From assembly GCA_038237245.1 (NCBI GenBank), contig JBBRYY010000116.1:1-10088 (forward strand): a stretch of DNA of 10,088 nucleotides, given 5' to 3'. Shown here piece after piece: positions 1 to 6,172 of the stretch; the stretch's first letter is position 1; each line of letters opens with the position of its first letter. Source of the stretch: FEN-1250 sp038237245 (lineage in GTDB: Bacteria; Gemmatimonadota; Gemmatimonadetes; Gemmatimonadales; Gemmatimonadaceae). The notes beneath the pieces were generated by a model that made no database searches, had not been told where the DNA came from, and was given only the letters and a program-made list of their open reading frames with translations. The position numbers and the translations under genes were made by a program.

Positions 1-334
1 AACGTGAGAGATCGACGACGCCGTATCCCGAGAGCCAGACGAGCCCGTACGCGACGAGCGCATACGCGATAGGGAGCGTGTACGCGAGCATCAGCCATCG
101 AGGCGCACCGGCGCGCCATCCCTCGCCACGCACATTGCGCTGGTAGAGCAGTCGGGTGCTCAGCGCGGATACGCCGGGGCACCACATGAGCATCAGCACG
201 TAGCGTCCACCGCCCAGGCTGAGCGTCTTTGCGGTGCCGAGGATGTAGTAGAAGATCGAGCTGAGCGCGAACGTCAGGATCAGAAAGGTCGCTATCTCCT
301 TTCTGAGCTGTGGCGTAAAGCGGGACTCGGACAT
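1..334 (-). CDS. CPBP-type intramembrane protease-like protein, N-terminal part (partial)
   Basis: Reading the minus strand from an ATG at 334-332 gives 111 open codons that run off the window edge. The product starts MSESRFTPQLRKEIATFLIL and continues with hydrophobic stretches at about residues 15-30 and 45-55 and again near 80-105. The motif GGGRYVLMLMWCPGVSALSTR near residues 40-60 and the segment WRAGAPRWLMLAYTLPIAYA resemble the N-terminal region of CPBP (Abi) family integral-membrane proteases. The catalytic EExxxR and FxxxH motifs of that family would lie outside the window, so activity cannot be judged. No clear Shine-Dalgarno sequence is visible. The gene is divergent from the D-amino acid operon and shows no functional tie to it. 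The family call is moderate; that it is a real membrane-protein gene is well supported by frame length and composition. Confidence 0.72.
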   Translation of the reverse strand, partial: MSESRFTPQLRKEIATFLILTFALSSIFYYILGTAKTLSLGGGRYVLMLMWCPGVSALSTRLLYQRNVRGEGWRAGAPRWLMLAYTLPIAYALVAYGLVWLSGYGVVDLSR

Positions 335-478
335 GGCTCGCCAAGGTGTGGGGAAGTGCGAACGGCGTGGCGATCATGGCGGCGACGGTGAGACGCGGCA
401 AACGCGACACCACGCGAACGTGTGTTTTTCGGTAAGCTGGGTGGCGCTGGCTCTCGCGAATGGACGCCACCTGAGGTA

Positions 479-488
479 TTGTATACTA
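479..488. promoter_or_regulatory. Operator-like site 1 (TTGTATACTA) overlapping a candidate -10 box
   Basis: The sequence TTGTATACTA is one base from the perfect palindrome TTGTATACAA, a typical shape for operators of GntR-family (FCD subgroup) regulators. It contains TATACT at 482-487, a five-of-six match to a sigma-70 -10 box. No convincing -35 box is seen at the right distance, so the promoter assignment is tentative. Its centre is 13 bp from the centre of the second site, so two dimers could sit close together. The start codon of the operon lies about 80 bp downstream. Binding by the GntR protein encoded at 8626-9462 is inferred. Confidence 0.45.
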
Positions 489-489
489 G

Positions 490-502
490 TTCGGTATACC
501 AC
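490..502. promoter_or_regulatory. Operator-like site 2 (TTCGGTATACCAC), shared with the regulator/permease region
   Basis: The site contains the perfect 8-bp palindrome GGTATACC. The whole 13-mer reappears as its exact reverse complement, GTGGTATACCGAA, at 9556-9568 between the GntR regulator and the permease. GntR/FCD proteins such as FadR and UxuR are known to bind TGGT-N3-ACCA or TTGGTATACCAA-like palindromes, and the FCD regulator lies at the other end of this locus. I infer that this is its operator and that it controls the GNAT-NSAR-M20-S9 operon. Binding, and whether it represses or activates, is not shown by sequence. Confidence 0.6.
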
Positions 503-567
503 GGCTGCGGAAGAGTCGCCACTGCCGGCCGACCGCCACCGCAACGGCTCTTCACCAACTTTGCCCG

Positions 568-1440
568 ATGACAGGACGCGACGACGCCCATGGATCGATC
601 GCCTCGCCACCGACACACCGCGGCGAGGACGGCATCACGATCCGCAGCGTCTCCGGCGAGGACGAGCTCGAGCTATGCGTCCGCATGCAGCACCGCATCT
701 GGGGCGAAAGCTACAGCGGCACCGTCCCCACGGTCATCCTCTCACTCGCGCAGAAGCTCGGCGGAGTGGTCGCCGGAGCATTCGACGCCGACGGGCAGAT
801 GCTCGGCTTCGTCTTCGGCATGACGGGCCTCATCGATGGCGAGCTCTCCCACTGGTCCGACATGCTCGCCGTCGAGTCATCCGCCCGCGATCGCGGCATC
901 GGGCGCCGCCTCAAGCATTTTCAGCGCGACGTGCTGCGCGCCATCGGCATCAGCACGATGCACTGGACGTACGATCCGCTCGTCGCGCGCAATGCCTATC
1001 TGAACCTCGTGAAGCTCGGCGCCTACGCGTCGGCATACGTCGTCGATTTCTACGGCCCCGACACCGGCAGCACGCTGCACGGAAACCTCGGCACCGACCG
1101 CTTCATCGTCAAATGGCACATCGGAGACGGAGAGCCCGACTGGATCGCTCCCGCCCCGGTGCTAGCGAAGACCGCGGACGACGCGTTCATTGTGAATCCG
1201 CAGCACGACGGAAATCCGCCGGTGCTCCTCGATCTCCCGAACGACCCGAGCATCCGCATCGAAATTCCGCCGGACATCTACGCGCTCATCGACGAGGCGC
1301 CGGAGGTCGCGCATGAGTGGCGGATGACGACTCGAGAGGCTTTCACCTGGTATCTCCGGCGCGGCTATCGCGTGACCGGCTTCTCTTCCGCACCGGACAC
1401 GGGGCGGTGCTTCTACACCGTACGCGCGTCGGAGACATGA
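568..1440 (+). CDS. COG3375-type GNAT acyltransferase, probable D-amino acid N-succinyltransferase
   Basis: This 290-residue protein belongs to the GNAT acyltransferases of the COG3375 type. The acyl-CoA binding loop is RDRGIGRR at residues 108-115. The family's characteristic block follows as MHWTYDPLVARNAYLN at 131-146, then KLGAYASAYVVDFYG to residue 163. Similarity to the family begins near residue 24 (ITIRSVSGEDELELCVRMQH), so the first 20 or so residues are a poorly conserved lead and the true start may be internal. In bacteria studied for N-succinylamino acid racemase, a GNAT of this kind next to the racemase succinylates D-amino acids using succinyl-CoA. That substrate role is inferred here from the two downstream genes. 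The stop codon overlaps the racemase start in ATGA (1437-1440). No signal peptide is seen, so it should be cytoplasmic. A truncated copy of its N-terminal region lies at 9622-9702. Confidence 0.88.
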   Translation: MTGRDDAHGSIASPPTHRGEDGITIRSVSGEDELELCVRMQHRIWGESYSGTVPTVILSLAQKLGGVVAGAFDADGQMLGFVFGMTGLIDGELSHWSDMLAVESSARDRGIGRRLKHFQRDVLRAIGISTMHWTYDPLVARNAYLNLVKLGAYASAYVVDFYGPDTGSTLHGNLGTDRFIVKWHIGDGEPDWIAPAPVLAKTADDAFIVNPQHDGNPPVLLDLPNDPSIRIEIPPDIYALIDEAPEVAHEWRMTTREAFTWYLRRGYRVTGFSSAPDTGRCFYTVRASET

Positions 1441-2564
1441 CAATGATCCAGCTCGTCCGCCTCTCGATGAAGGAAATCCACCTCCCGCTCAAGGAGCCAT
1501 TCCGCATCTCCTCCGGCATGGTCACCACCCGGCGCATCCTGCTGCTCGAGCTGGAGGATGCCGACGGTGCAACCACCTGGAGCGAATGCGTCGCCGGAGA
1601 GGCGCCGAACTACAGCTCCGAAACCGTCGACACCGCGTGGATGATCATCGAGGAGTACGTCGCTCCGCGCCTGCTCGGACTCTCGTATCAGCATCCGGAG
1701 GATGTGCATCCCGCACTCGAGCTGAACTTCCGGGAGCATCGGATGGCAAAGGCGGCCGTCGAGATGGGCGTGTGGGCACTCTTCGCCGAGAAGCAGAAGC
1801 TGTCGCTCTCGAAGCTCATCGGCGGCACGCGCGCCGAGATTGCAACGGGAATCTCGCTCGGCATCCAGCACTCTCCCGCCGCGCTCGTCGAGCGCGTGGG
1901 GAAGGCGCTCGCCGAGGGCTATCAGAAGGTCAAGCTCAAGATCGAGCCGGGACACGACCTCGACTTCGTCGGCGCCGTGCGCGAGGCCTATCTGAAGGCT
2001 CCGCTCATGGCGGATGCGAACAACGCCTACACGCTCGACGACACCGCACGGCTCGCGAAGCTCGACGCGTTCGACCTGATGATGATCGAGCAGCCGCTCG
2101 CGCACGACGATCTTGTGCGGCATGCCGAGCTGCAGCGCGCACTGCGAACTCCCATCTGTCTGGATGAGTCCATCGTGAGCCTCGACCGCGCGGAGGACAT
2201 GCTGACGCTCAAGAGCGGCCGCATCATCAACATCAAGCCGGGGCGCGTGGGCGGCTTTCAGCAGTCGCGTGCGATTCACGATCTGTGCATGAAGAACGAC
2301 ATCCCTGTCTGGTGCGGAGGAATGCTCGAGAGCGGCGTCGGACGCGCGTATAACGTCGCGCTTGCGTCGCTGCCCGGCTTCACGAAGCCAGGCGATGTGA
2401 GCCCGAGCGCGCGTTACTGGGAACAGGATATCGTCACGCCGGAATGGACGATGAGCTCCGCAGGAATGGTCCGCGTGCCCACGGACAAACCCGGCATCGG
2501 GGTGACCGTGAACGTCGACCGCGTCGATGATCTCACCGTGCGCTCGGCGGTACTTCGCGCATGA
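1437..2564 (+). CDS. N-succinylamino acid racemase / o-succinylbenzoate synthase family enzyme
   Basis: The start at 1437 gives 375 residues, the usual family length; the open frame reaches further upstream, but that part is antisense-like and overlaps the GNAT gene. This is an enolase-superfamily barrel of the muconate-lactonising subgroup. Catalytic and metal residues align with Amycolatopsis NSAR: KVKLKIEPG with Lys168, metal ligands Asp193 (MADANNAY), Glu218 (MIEQPL) and Asp243 (CLDESI), and second catalytic Lys267 (NIKPGRVGG). The GGMLESGVGR segment at 294-303 is typical of NSAR/OSBS proteins. Automated annotation often labels this family menC. No other menaquinone gene is visible here, while GNAT and M20 partners flank it, which favours racemisation of N-succinyl-amino acids over menaquinone synthesis. 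It overlaps the genes on both sides by 4 bp. Cytoplasmic. The family is certain; the specific substrate is inferred. Confidence 0.92.
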   Translation: MTMIQLVRLSMKEIHLPLKEPFRISSGMVTTRRILLLELEDADGATTWSECVAGEAPNYSSETVDTAWMIIEEYVAPRLLGLSYQHPEDVHPALELNFREHRMAKAAVEMGVWALFAEKQKLSLSKLIGGTRAEIATGISLGIQHSPAALVERVGKALAEGYQKVKLKIEPGHDLDFVGAVREAYLKAPLMADANNAYTLDDTARLAKLDAFDLMMIEQPLAHDDLVRHAELQRALRTPICLDESIVSLDRAEDMLTLKSGRIINIKPGRVGGFQQSRAIHDLCMKNDIPVWCGGMLESGVGRAYNVALASLPGFTKPGDVSPSARYWEQDIVTPEWTMSSAGMVRVPTDKPGIGVTVNVDRVDDLTVRSAVLRA

Positions 2565-3748
2565 TCGCGGCGATGCCCGAGTCGCTGCAGTCGCTCTTCG
2601 CACCCGAGGTCGCCGCGTCGCTCATCGCGCTGCGGCGAGACCTCCACCGGCACCCCGAGCTCTCGTGGGCGGAGGAGGGGACGGCGCAGCGGCTGACGAA
2701 GGCGCTTCAGGCATTCGGCATCGCGGATGTGACACGTGTCGCCCGGACGGGACTCATCGCGCGCGTCCCCGGACGCACGCGCGGCGGCCCCGTGATCGGT
2801 GTACGCGGCGACATCGACGCGCTGCCGATCACCGAGGCGACGAATCTCGATTTCGCATCGGAGACTCCGGGAGTGATGCACGCATGCGGGCACGACGTGC
2901 ACGCGTCGTGGGCCGTGGGCGCCGCACGACTGCTGATCGAGAATCCGGCCGATCGCGATGTGCTCATTATTCTGCAGCCGGCGGAGGAAGTCGGCGAGGG
3001 CGCGCAGGCGATACTGGCCAGCGGCGCGCTCGACGCGATGCAGATGATCTTCGGCGGCCACGTCGACCGCCGCTTCGAGGTCGGGCAGGTCGTGGCGCAG
3101 GCGGGACCGCTCGCGGCGTCGACCGACACCTTCACGATCATCCTCACGGGAGCAGGCGCACACGGCGCTCGGCCGCACGAATCGTCCGATCCCGTCGTCG
3201 GCGCTGCGGCGCTGATCGGTGCGCTGCAGACGCTCGTCTCGCGGCGACTCGACCCCGCGGAGCCGGGTGTCGTCACCGTCGGCACGATCGCTGCCGGCAG
3301 CGCGTCCAACATCATCCCCGAGCGCGCCGAGCTTTCGGGAACGATCCGCGCGACGAGCGCCAGTGCGCGCACCCTGCTCACCACCGAGCTTCGCCGCATG
3401 GCCGAGGCGATCGCCACCACTTACGGCCTCACCGCGCTAGTCGACATAAGCGGCGGAACCGCGCCGATCGTAAATCCTCCCGGCGCCGCGGAGATCGCTC
3501 GCGAAGCCGTCTCCAACGTGCTCGGCGCCAGCGCGCTCGTGCCGCTCGGCACGACGAACATGGGGGGCGAGGATTTCGCGGCGTACATGGAGCGGATTCC
3601 TGGGTGCTTCATGCGCATCGGTGCGCGCGAGCCCGGCGGCAGGAAGATCGCGGCACATTCCTCTGGCTTCTACGCGGCCGAGGGCGCGCTCTTCGTCGGT
3701 GCAGCGGTGCTCGCGGAGGCGGCGCGCGTAGCGTCGCGGGAACGCTAG
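2561..3748 (+). CDS. M20D family amidohydrolase, probable N-succinyl-L-amino acid desuccinylase
   Basis: This 395-residue protein is a complete M20D zinc- or manganese-type amidohydrolase (hippurate hydrolase/IAA-amino acid hydrolase type). RRDLHRHPELSWAEE at 25-39 opens the catalytic domain. Metal-binding residues are Cys109 and His111 in MHACGHDVH, Glu142/Glu143 in LQPAEE, His167 in GGHVD and His366 in AAHSSGF. The lid/dimerisation domain covers roughly 180-295, including AHGARPHESSDP. In the known D-to-L conversion pathway, an M20 enzyme removes the succinyl group from the L-isomer and so makes the route irreversible. That role fits the position directly after the racemase, with start and stop overlapping as ATGA at 2561-2564. 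A second ATG at codon 5 (2573) is possible. No signal peptide is seen. Family sure; the acyl group removed is inferred. Confidence 0.9.
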   Translation: MIAAMPESLQSLFAPEVAASLIALRRDLHRHPELSWAEEGTAQRLTKALQAFGIADVTRVARTGLIARVPGRTRGGPVIGVRGDIDALPITEATNLDFASETPGVMHACGHDVHASWAVGAARLLIENPADRDVLIILQPAEEVGEGAQAILASGALDAMQMIFGGHVDRRFEVGQVVAQAGPLAASTDTFTIILTGAGAHGARPHESSDPVVGAAALIGALQTLVSRRLDPAEPGVVTVGTIAAGSASNIIPERAELSGTIRATSASARTLLTTELRRMAEAIATTYGLTALVDISGGTAPIVNPPGAAEIAREAVSNVLGASALVPLGTTNMGGEDFAAYMERIPGCFMRIGAREPGGRKIAAHSSGFYAAEGALFVGAAVLAEAARVASRER

Positions 3749-3785
3749 ATCGTGCTTCTCCACATATCGTAACGACGAGGTAGTC

Positions 3786-5993
3786 ATGGTGAGCCCCAAC
3801 GCATTGATGCACGCATTCCGGTCGTGCGCTGCCTTTTCCTTCGCGTGTACCGCTGCAATCGCGTTCGCGATGTGCATCGGCACTCCGGGGCTCGCACGCG
3901 CGCAGACTGCGGAGGGCAGCTTCACGCTGGAGCAGATCCTCAGCTACCCATACACGGAAGAGCTGACCTCGTCGGACAGCGGCGCGCGCATCGCGTGGGT
4001 GTTCAACCGCAGCGGCGTCCGCAACATCTGGGCGGCCGAAGGGCCGGATTACAAGGCACGCCAGATCACCGACTACCGCGCGGACGATGGGCAGGAGCTC
4101 ACGCACCTCTCGATCACGAACGATGGCAAGTTCATCGTCTTCGTGCGCGGCGGCGACCACGACGCGAACTGGCCGCTCGACCACGAGCCCAATCCCGCGC
4201 TCTCGACGGCGCAGCCGAAGGTCGAGATCTACGCCGTCCCGTTCGCGCAGGGGAAGGATCGCAAGTCGCCGCAGCTTCTTTCCGACGGCGACCTGCCGGT
4301 GACCTCGCCGCGCGGTGACCGCATTGCGTACATCAAGGATCATCAGATCTGGATCGCGCGCGTCGACAGCGCCGGCTCGGGGAAGCGGCTTTTCTTCGCG
4401 CGAGGCGAGAGCAGCTCTCCGGTGTGGTCGCCACGCGGCGATAAGCTCGCCTTCGTCACGAGTCGCACGGATCACGCCTTCGTCGGTATCTTCACGTCCG
4501 ACTCCACGCCCGTCCTCTATCTCGCACCGTCGACGTCCAACGACGGCTCACCGCGCTGGTCGCCCGACGGCTCGCGCATCGCCTTCGTGCGGCAACCAGG
4601 CAGCGGCGGCGCGCCCGAGACGCTACTCGAGCTGCACCCGCAGCGATGGGAGCTCTGGACCGCGGACGCGAGCAGCGGCATCGGCCATCGCGTGTGGAAG
4701 GCGCCGTACACGCTGCTCGGCACGGCGCCAAGCACGCAGGGGGAGGCGAATCTCTCCTGGAGCACGATGGGCCGTATCGTCTTCATGAACTCGCTCGATG
4801 GTTGGCAGCATCTCTACTCGATTCCGGACAACGGCGGCACGCCGCTGCTGCTCACCCCGGGCAAGTTCATGGTCGAGTACGTACAGCAGTCGCCCGATGG
4901 CCGTTCGACCATCTACAACGCGAACACGGGGACGACGCGCGGGGACATCGATCGCCGGCATCTCTACATTGTGCCGGTCGATCGCGCTGCGCCCACCGTG
5001 ATCACATCGGGCGAGGGGCTCGAGTGGGATCCGCATCTCGTCGATGGCGGCCGTTCGGTCGCATACGTCGGCGCCGGCGCGCAGAAGTCGCCACTGCCGA
5101 TGGTGGTGTCCGTGAGCGGCGGCGCACCGCACGTCATCGGCGAAGAGGTCGTGCCGTCGACCTTCCCGACATCGCAACTCGTCATCCCGCAGCCCGTCGT
5201 CTTCCACGCAGCTGATGGCGTCGAGGTGCACGGGCAGCTCTTCGTTCGCGATGACGGGAAGCCCGGCGCGCAGAAGCCCGGCATCATCTTCGTGCACGGT
5301 GGCCCGCCGCGTCAGATGTTGCTGGGGTGGCACTACATGAACTACTACTCGAACGCCTACGCGGTGAACCAGTATCTCGCGAATCACGGCTACGTCGTGC
5401 TCGCAGTGAACTACCGGCTCGGTGTCGGCTACGGCGAGCGCTTTCACAATCCCGCGCACAGCGGGCCATTCGGAGCCTCCGAGTACAAGGACGTGCAGGC
5501 CGGCGCCGCATACCTGCAAGCGCTCGGCGCCGTGGACGCATCGCGGATCGGCATCTGGGGCGGATCGTACGGCGGATACCTCACCGCGCTCGCGCTCGCG
5601 CGCAATTCCGATGTGTTCAAGGCGGGCGTCGATCTGCACGGCGTGCACGACTGGATCGATGACTTCGGCAACTATCTCACGCAGGCGAAGCTCCGCTACG
5701 AGCAGGGCGACATCAAGCGCGCGCTCGACGTCGCGTGGGCGTCATCGCCGGTCGCGTCGATGGCGACGTGGAAGAGTCCCGTGCTGCTCATCCAGGGCGA
5801 CGACGATCGCAACGTCAACTTCCACGCGACGGTCGACATCGCCCGCCGTCTCGAGGCGAAGGGAGTGTCGTACGAGGAGCTCGTGCTCCCCGACGAGATC
5901 CACGGATTCCTGCGTCACAAGTCGTGGGTTACCGCCGACTCCGCGACGGTCGCCTACCTCGACCGGAAGCTCGGCGTGCACGCGGCTCCGTAG
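3786..5993 (+). CDS. Secreted S9 family (prolyl oligopeptidase/acylaminoacyl peptidase-like) serine peptidase
   Basis: This is a 735-residue exported peptidase. Residues 1-40 form a signal peptide: a hydrophobic core around 15-32, then GLARAQ, with probable cleavage near residue 40. The N-terminal half is a beta-propeller with PD40/WD40-like blades, such as SPVWSPRGDKLAFV (211-224) and SPRWSPDGSRIAFV (255-268). From about 475 an alpha/beta-hydrolase domain follows, with the oxyanion-loop motif HGGPP at 504-508, nucleophile Ser594 in GGSYGG, probable acid Asp674 in QGDDDRNV and His706 in DEIHGF. All three catalytic residues are present. The gene begins 37 bp after the amidohydrolase, with GAGG five bases before the ATG, so it is probably the last gene of the operon. 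It may cleave peptides outside the cytoplasm to feed the pathway. Substrate specificity, including any taste for D-residues, cannot be read from sequence. Confidence 0.9.
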   Translation: MVSPNALMHAFRSCAAFSFACTAAIAFAMCIGTPGLARAQTAEGSFTLEQILSYPYTEELTSSDSGARIAWVFNRSGVRNIWAAEGPDYKARQITDYRADDGQELTHLSITNDGKFIVFVRGGDHDANWPLDHEPNPALSTAQPKVEIYAVPFAQGKDRKSPQLLSDGDLPVTSPRGDRIAYIKDHQIWIARVDSAGSGKRLFFARGESSSPVWSPRGDKLAFVTSRTDHAFVGIFTSDSTPVLYLAPSTSNDGSPRWSPDGSRIAFVRQPGSGGAPETLLELHPQRWELWTADASSGIGHRVWKAPYTLLGTAPSTQGEANLSWSTMGRIVFMNSLDGWQHLYSIPDNGGTPLLLTPGKFMVEYVQQSPDGRSTIYNANTGTTRGDIDRRHLYIVPVDRAAPTVITSGEGLEWDPHLVDGGRSVAYVGAGAQKSPLPMVVSVSGGAPHVIGEEVVPSTFPTSQLVIPQPVVFHAADGVEVHGQLFVRDDGKPGAQKPGIIFVHGGPPRQMLLGWHYMNYYSNAYAVNQYLANHGYVVLAVNYRLGVGYGERFHNPAHSGPFGASEYKDVQAGAAYLQALGAVDASRIGIWGGSYGGYLTALALARNSDVFKAGVDLHGVHDWIDDFGNYLTQAKLRYEQGDIKRALDVAWASSPVASMATWKSPVLLIQGDDDRNVNFHATVDIARRLEAKGVSYEELVLPDEIHGFLRHKSWVTADSATVAYLDRKLGVHAAP

Positions 5994-6008
5994 CCGCGCC
6001 CGGTGCAC

Positions 6009-6056
6009 ATGAACGGGAAGGCGTTGAAGTTCACGCGCACTACTTCCCCGGTTCAT
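6009..6056. repeat. Imperfect inverted repeat between convergent genes (candidate terminator)
   Basis: The arm ATGAACGGGAAG (6009-6020) pairs with CTTCCC-CG-GTTCAT (6043-6056), giving 12 base pairs with a two-base bulge around a 22-base loop. It sits 15 bp after the S9 peptidase stop, between two converging transcription units. That is where a bidirectional terminator is expected, but no T-run follows on either strand, so it is not a classic intrinsic terminator. Confidence 0.4.
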
Positions 6057-6150
6057 CCTGCGTGAACCCAATGCGGTAGTCGCCGTCGACCTGCTGGAAG
6101 AGACCGTCACCGATCGGCGTGAATTGCGCGGGGTGTCTGCCAAGCTCGCA
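6015..6150 (-). pseudogene. Possible decayed coding fragment downstream of the fusion gene
   Basis: On the minus strand, after the stop of the beta-lactamase/VanX fusion, a short frame reads AQFTPIGDGLFQQVDGDY and then RIGFTQDEPGK before a TAG at 6042-6040. This pattern looks like the beta-barrel tail (DUF3471-like) that ends many class-C beta-lactamase-like serine hydrolases. If one base is assumed lost just before the TAG, the reading would continue VVRVNFNAF, which also fits such a tail. There is no start codon of its own within the similar part; the nearest upstream ATG lies inside the fusion gene in another frame. I read it as a possible remnant of a lost serine hydrolase gene. Chance resemblance in GC-rich DNA is a serious alternative. 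Confidence 0.28.
6050..6068. repeat. Short perfect hairpin GGTTCA / TGAACC
   Basis: GGTTCA at 6050-6055 and TGAACC at 6063-6068 form a six-base-pair stem with a seven-base loop. It shares its left arm with the right arm of the longer repeat at 6009-6056, so the two structures exclude each other in RNA. It may help terminate one of the converging transcripts, but no T-run follows. Confidence 0.3.
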
Positions 6151-6172
6151 CGCGCGCGGTCGGCGACTGCGC

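Larger units (their letters stand above)
335..567. other. Divergent intergenic control region
   Basis: This 233-bp gap separates the minus-strand membrane gene from the plus-strand GNAT-NSAR-M20-S9 operon and must carry both promoters. Open frames crossing it have no recognisable product and look like composition artefacts. Its notable content is the pair of GTATAC sites at 481-486 and 494-499, listed separately. The stretch is locally richer in A+T (for example TGTGTTTTTC at 421-430 and the 478-500 segment) than the coding DNA around it, as expected for a promoter. Confidence 0.7.

Noticed and set aside
333..1316. 327-codon plus-strand frame starting in the first intergenic region
   Set aside because: From 568 on it is the +1 shadow of the GNAT gene, and before that it crosses the promoter region; its product is Arg-rich without motifs.
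1413..2603. Long minus-strand open frame (396 codons) opposite the racemase
   Set aside because: It is rich in Arg, His and Ala, matches no family I recognise, and lies opposite an enolase-superfamily gene with all catalytic residues. It is a GC-codon shadow.
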